In this document: in pieces, positions 6,173 to 7,360 of the stretch
How the letters are laid out: every line of letters starts with the position of its first letter
How positions within the stretch are numbered: position 1 is the first letter of the stretch
NCBI GenBank assembly: GCA_017550775.1
Contig: JAFZOA010000625.1
Location: 1-7,360 of the forward strand
From: Ruminiclostridium sp.
Lineage (GTDB): Bacteria > Bacillota_A > Clostridia > Oscillospirales > Ruminococcaceae
Reading direction: 5' to 3'
DNA: 7,360 nucleotides
The notes under the pieces: model-generated
Database searches by the model: none
Seen by the model: the letters and a program-made list of their open reading frames with translations, nothing else
What the model was told of the DNA's origin: nothing
Translations under genes and position numbers: made by a program

Positions 6173-6247
6173 ATGTCAAACAAAATTCCTCAGAAGGCAA
6201 AGTATGAGCTTGAGAACTACTTTCAGTACATTATGTTTGAGAGGTGA
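6173..6247 (+). CDS. Possible 24-aa small protein
   Basis: ATG 6173 is followed by 24 codons beginning MSNKIPQKAKYELENYF and ending MFER. AGAGG, 7 nt upstream, lies inside the right end of the palindromic element. Its stop (6245-6247) sits within the ribosome binding region of the next gene, which would allow translational coupling. I do not recognise the sequence. It could be a genuine small ORF, or the broken beginning of a gene cut by the element. It is not in frame with the downstream gene. Confidence 0.35.
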   Translation: MSNKIPQKAKYELENYFQYIMFER

Positions 6248-6252
6248 GGATA

Positions 6253-6549
6253 ATGGACGATAGAGAAGAAAAGTATTACATAGACCGTGCTACATATAAG
6301 AAAATTAAGGGGTTTAGCCGCGATCAGCTTAATTCCTTTCTTAACGACTTTTATAATTCAGCTTATGAGGAAGGTAAGAAAAGCATTGAGAAGCAGTCAA
6401 TTGAGCTTGATACTGATAGCTTAAGATCTGCTCTTTCAGCGATAAAAGGGATTGGCAATAACAGGCTTAATGAAATTATGGCTGCCATTGAGGCACACCT
6501 GAAAAAAACGCAAGAACACGGAGAACAGGAAAATGACACAAACGGTTGA
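6253..6549 (+). CDS. 98-aa hypothetical protein with helix-hairpin-helix motif
   Basis: Function not recognised. The protein is charged and helical. Residues 1-45 (MDDREEKYYIDRATYKKIKG...) have no clear family. Residues about 56-83 read LRSALSAIKGIGNNRLNEIM, with the IKGIG turn (Ile64-Gly68) typical of helix-hairpin-helix elements that touch DNA backbones. The tail is hydrophilic. ATG 6253 is chosen over the in-frame GTG 6244, because GAGG at 6241-6244 lies 8 nt upstream of the ATG while the GTG has no good site. It overlaps the following gene by 17 nt, so the two are probably coupled and co-expressed from the promoter at 5975. Its size and packing suggest a phage or mobile-element accessory gene; DNA binding is inferred from the motif alone. 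Confidence 0.75.
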   Translation: MDDREEKYYIDRATYKKIKGFSRDQLNSFLNDFYNSAYEEGKKSIEKQSIELDTDSLRSALSAIKGIGNNRLNEIMAAIEAHLKKTQEHGEQENDTNG

Positions 6550-6739
6550 AAATCCAAAGTACAAAGTCGGTGACAAGGTATCTTTTGCTATTCATAGCGT
6601 AACCGTCGATGCAGTTATAGTAGGCATATTCGGCGGTGCTACATATAGTATCTATGATTGTGAGATAACAGGCGATGAACATTCTTACTATATCAAACAA
6701 AGAGAGTTGGTAGCAGAAGAAGATCTGAAATTATGCTGA
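6533..6739 (+). CDS. 68-aa hypothetical protein, possible small beta-barrel
   Basis: Function not recognised. The sequence opens MTQTVENPKYKVGDKVSFAI and continues with alternating hydrophobic residues (VTVDAVIVGIF), a GGATYSIYDC turn, and YYIKQRELVAEEDLKLC. The KVGDKV start, short strands and glycine turns suggest a small SH3-like or KOW-like beta-barrel; this is a fold guess only. There are no membrane segments or signal peptide. GGAG lies 9 nt before ATG inside the preceding gene, and the 17-nt overlap supports coupling. It is the last gene of the small-ORF cluster, ending 34 nt before a strong terminator. Confidence 0.75.
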   Translation: MTQTVENPKYKVGDKVSFAIHSVTVDAVIVGIFGGATYSIYDCEITGDEHSYYIKQRELVAEEDLKLC

Positions 6740-6746
6740 TAGTATC

Positions 6747-6768
6747 TTGGTGCTACATATAGCACCAA
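6747..6768. other. Perfect 9-bp hairpin between gene end and terminator
   Basis: TTGGTGCTA and TAGCACCAA form a perfect stem with a CATA loop, starting 8 nt after the last stop codon. No T-run follows on either strand, so it does not look like an intrinsic terminator. Its core repeats a 12-mer found in both upstream genes. It may stabilise the mRNA 3' end. Confidence 0.5.
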
Positions 6769-6773
6769 AACTG

Positions 6774-6810
6774 CCTCCCGAAACGTTACAGCGTTTCGGG
6801 AGGTTTTGTT
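6774..6810 (+). terminator. Strong intrinsic terminator, possibly bidirectional
   Basis: CCTCCCGAAACG and CGTTTCGGGAGG form a perfect 12-bp stem around TTACAG, followed by TTTTGTT on the plus strand. On the minus strand the stem is followed by CAGTTTTGG, a weaker T-run. It lies between the convergent small-ORF cluster and the XRE gene and may end both transcripts. Confidence 0.9.
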
Positions 6811-6827
6811 ATCTGTCTCAGTCTGTG

Positions 6828-7184
6828 TTATTTGTCGCTGTTTGATTTGAGGAAGATTTCAAGCTCTATGTGCTTTAAGCACTTTTCTTTTTCGGCTTTG
6901 TTCATCTTTTTAAGCGTATTAAGAATAAGCAGATCAACTTCATCAAGTCCGTCCTGGTCGATCTGACGCTTATCGGCACGTCCAACTATGTAATCCAACG
7001 ATACCTTGAAAATATCAGCGAGCTTGATGTAGTTGAATAGATTGGAGTTGTTTCCGCTCTCAATCAGCCCGATAGATTTAGTGGTCAAGAACATCATATC
7101 ACCCAATTCGGTCTGTGAAAGGTGATGTTCTTTTCGTAGCTGTTCCACCCTGTTGGATAATGTTGTTTTTTTGGTACTTTTCAT
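6828..7184 (-). CDS. XRE-family helix-turn-helix transcriptional regulator
   Basis: The 118-aa protein has an HTH_3/XRE DNA-binding domain at residues 9-68: RVEQLRKEHHLSQTELGDMM (helices 1-2), then TTKSIGLIESGNN (recognition helix region), NLFNYIKLADIFKVSLDYIVG (helices 4-5). The rest (70-118) is a charged helical tail, probably for dimerisation, with no peptidase (LexA-like) domain. ATG 7184 has AAGGAG 10 nt upstream. The gene is convergent with the small-ORF cluster. Such stand-alone regulators are common on phages and conjugative elements and often repress their own promoter. A palindrome overlaps this gene's promoter and leader, which fits autoregulation. Targets other than itself cannot be seen in this window. 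Confidence 0.9.
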   Translation of the reverse strand: MKSTKKTTLSNRVEQLRKEHHLSQTELGDMMFLTTKSIGLIESGNNSNLFNYIKLADIFKVSLDYIVGRADKRQIDQDGLDEVDLLILNTLKKMNKAEKEKCLKHIELEIFLKSNSDK

Positions 7185-7200
7185 CTTTTGTGTACTCCTT

Positions 7201-7248
7201 ATAATTTTTTTCAGCTAAAATGTTATATTTTGCTGATAAAAAAATTAT
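7201..7248. promoter_or_regulatory. Palindromic operator candidate upstream of the XRE gene
   Basis: An inverted repeat spans the interval: ATAATTTTTTT...CAGC on one side and GCTG..AAAAAAATTAT on the other. The inner core (7212-7235) runs from CAGCTAAAAT to ATATTTTGCTG. It lies over the -10 and initial transcribed region of the regulator's own promoter. That is the position of an autorepressor site, but an RNA hairpin is also possible. Confidence 0.5.
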
Positions 7249-7273
7249 AGGGTCGATAAATAAAGAGGTTCAA
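7244..7273 (-). promoter_or_regulatory. Promoter of the XRE regulator gene
   Basis: On the minus strand, TTGAAC (7273-7268) and a perfect TATAAT (7249-7244) are separated by 18 nt. The -10 overlaps the outer arm of the palindrome. The leader to ATG would be about 50 nt. Confidence 0.55.
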
Positions 7274-7329
7274 GAGCGAAGAAAGGCGTATTATAACTAC
7301 TTTTGAGAGATATTTGATTATTATGTCGA

Positions 7330-7357
7330 ATTATAAATAATGACTTTGTGGTATCAA
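7330..7357 (-). promoter_or_regulatory. Possible distal promoter
   Basis: On the minus strand, TTGATA (7357-7352) and TATAAT (7335-7330) are separated by 16 nt. The region is very A/T-rich, so a chance match is quite possible. The stretch 7274-7360 otherwise shows no gene. Confidence 0.3.
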
Positions 7358-7360
7358 TTA

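Noticed and set aside
6244..6252. GTG start for the 98-aa protein
   Set aside because: GAGG at 6241-6244 fits the ATG at 6253 (8 nt) and overlaps the GTG itself, so the ATG is the better start.
1..7360. CRISPR array, tRNA or rRNA genes
   Set aside because: No regularly spaced repeats, cloverleaf with CCA-type end, or rRNA-like sequence was seen on either strand.

Overview
The window looks like an accessory stretch of a Gram-positive gut or rumen Clostridia genome, most likely Ruminococcus-like (Oscillospiraceae). This is inferred from the Clostridia-type secreted papain-family protease, AAGGAG/GAGG ribosome binding sites, clear sigma-A promoters, and fragments resembling Tn4451-type transposon genes. 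The genus cannot be proven from the sequence.

Layout. (1) 1-1461, minus: 5' part of an exported papain-family (C1A) cysteine protease, cut by the window edge. It has a promoter about 200 nt upstream and an attenuator-like hairpin in its leader. (2) 1695-1931, minus: a remnant of a large serine recombinase (coiled-coil part only). (3) 2042-5283, minus: a translationally coupled two-gene operon. The upstream gene is a MATE-type exporter with an unusual C-terminal degenerate GHKL/RsbW-like ATPase domain; the downstream gene is an ATP-grasp ligase. The genes overlap by 4 nt. A 35-codon ORF follows the ligase with a TGATG overlap. (4) 5284-5971: leader and promoters of that operon, then an ORF remnant with no start codon, loosely TnpW-like. 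(5) 5975-6810, plus: a near-consensus promoter, a ~159-bp palindromic MITE-like element filling the 5' leader, and three small tightly packed ORFs (24, 98 and 68 aa) ending at a strong terminator. (6) 6828-7184, minus: an XRE-family repressor convergent with the small ORFs, with a palindromic operator candidate over its promoter.

How the parts may work together. The MATE-ATPase fusion plus ATP-grasp pair is the best candidate for an undescribed system. ATP-grasp enzymes of this class join a carboxylate to an amine, and a co-translated exporter suggests the cell makes and exports a small amide or peptide-like product. Recombinase-type remnants on both sides suggest the operon arrived as mobile-element cargo. 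The small-ORF cluster and XRE regulator look like a second piece of mobile or phage-like accessory DNA. The protease gene appears independent, with its own leader-based control.
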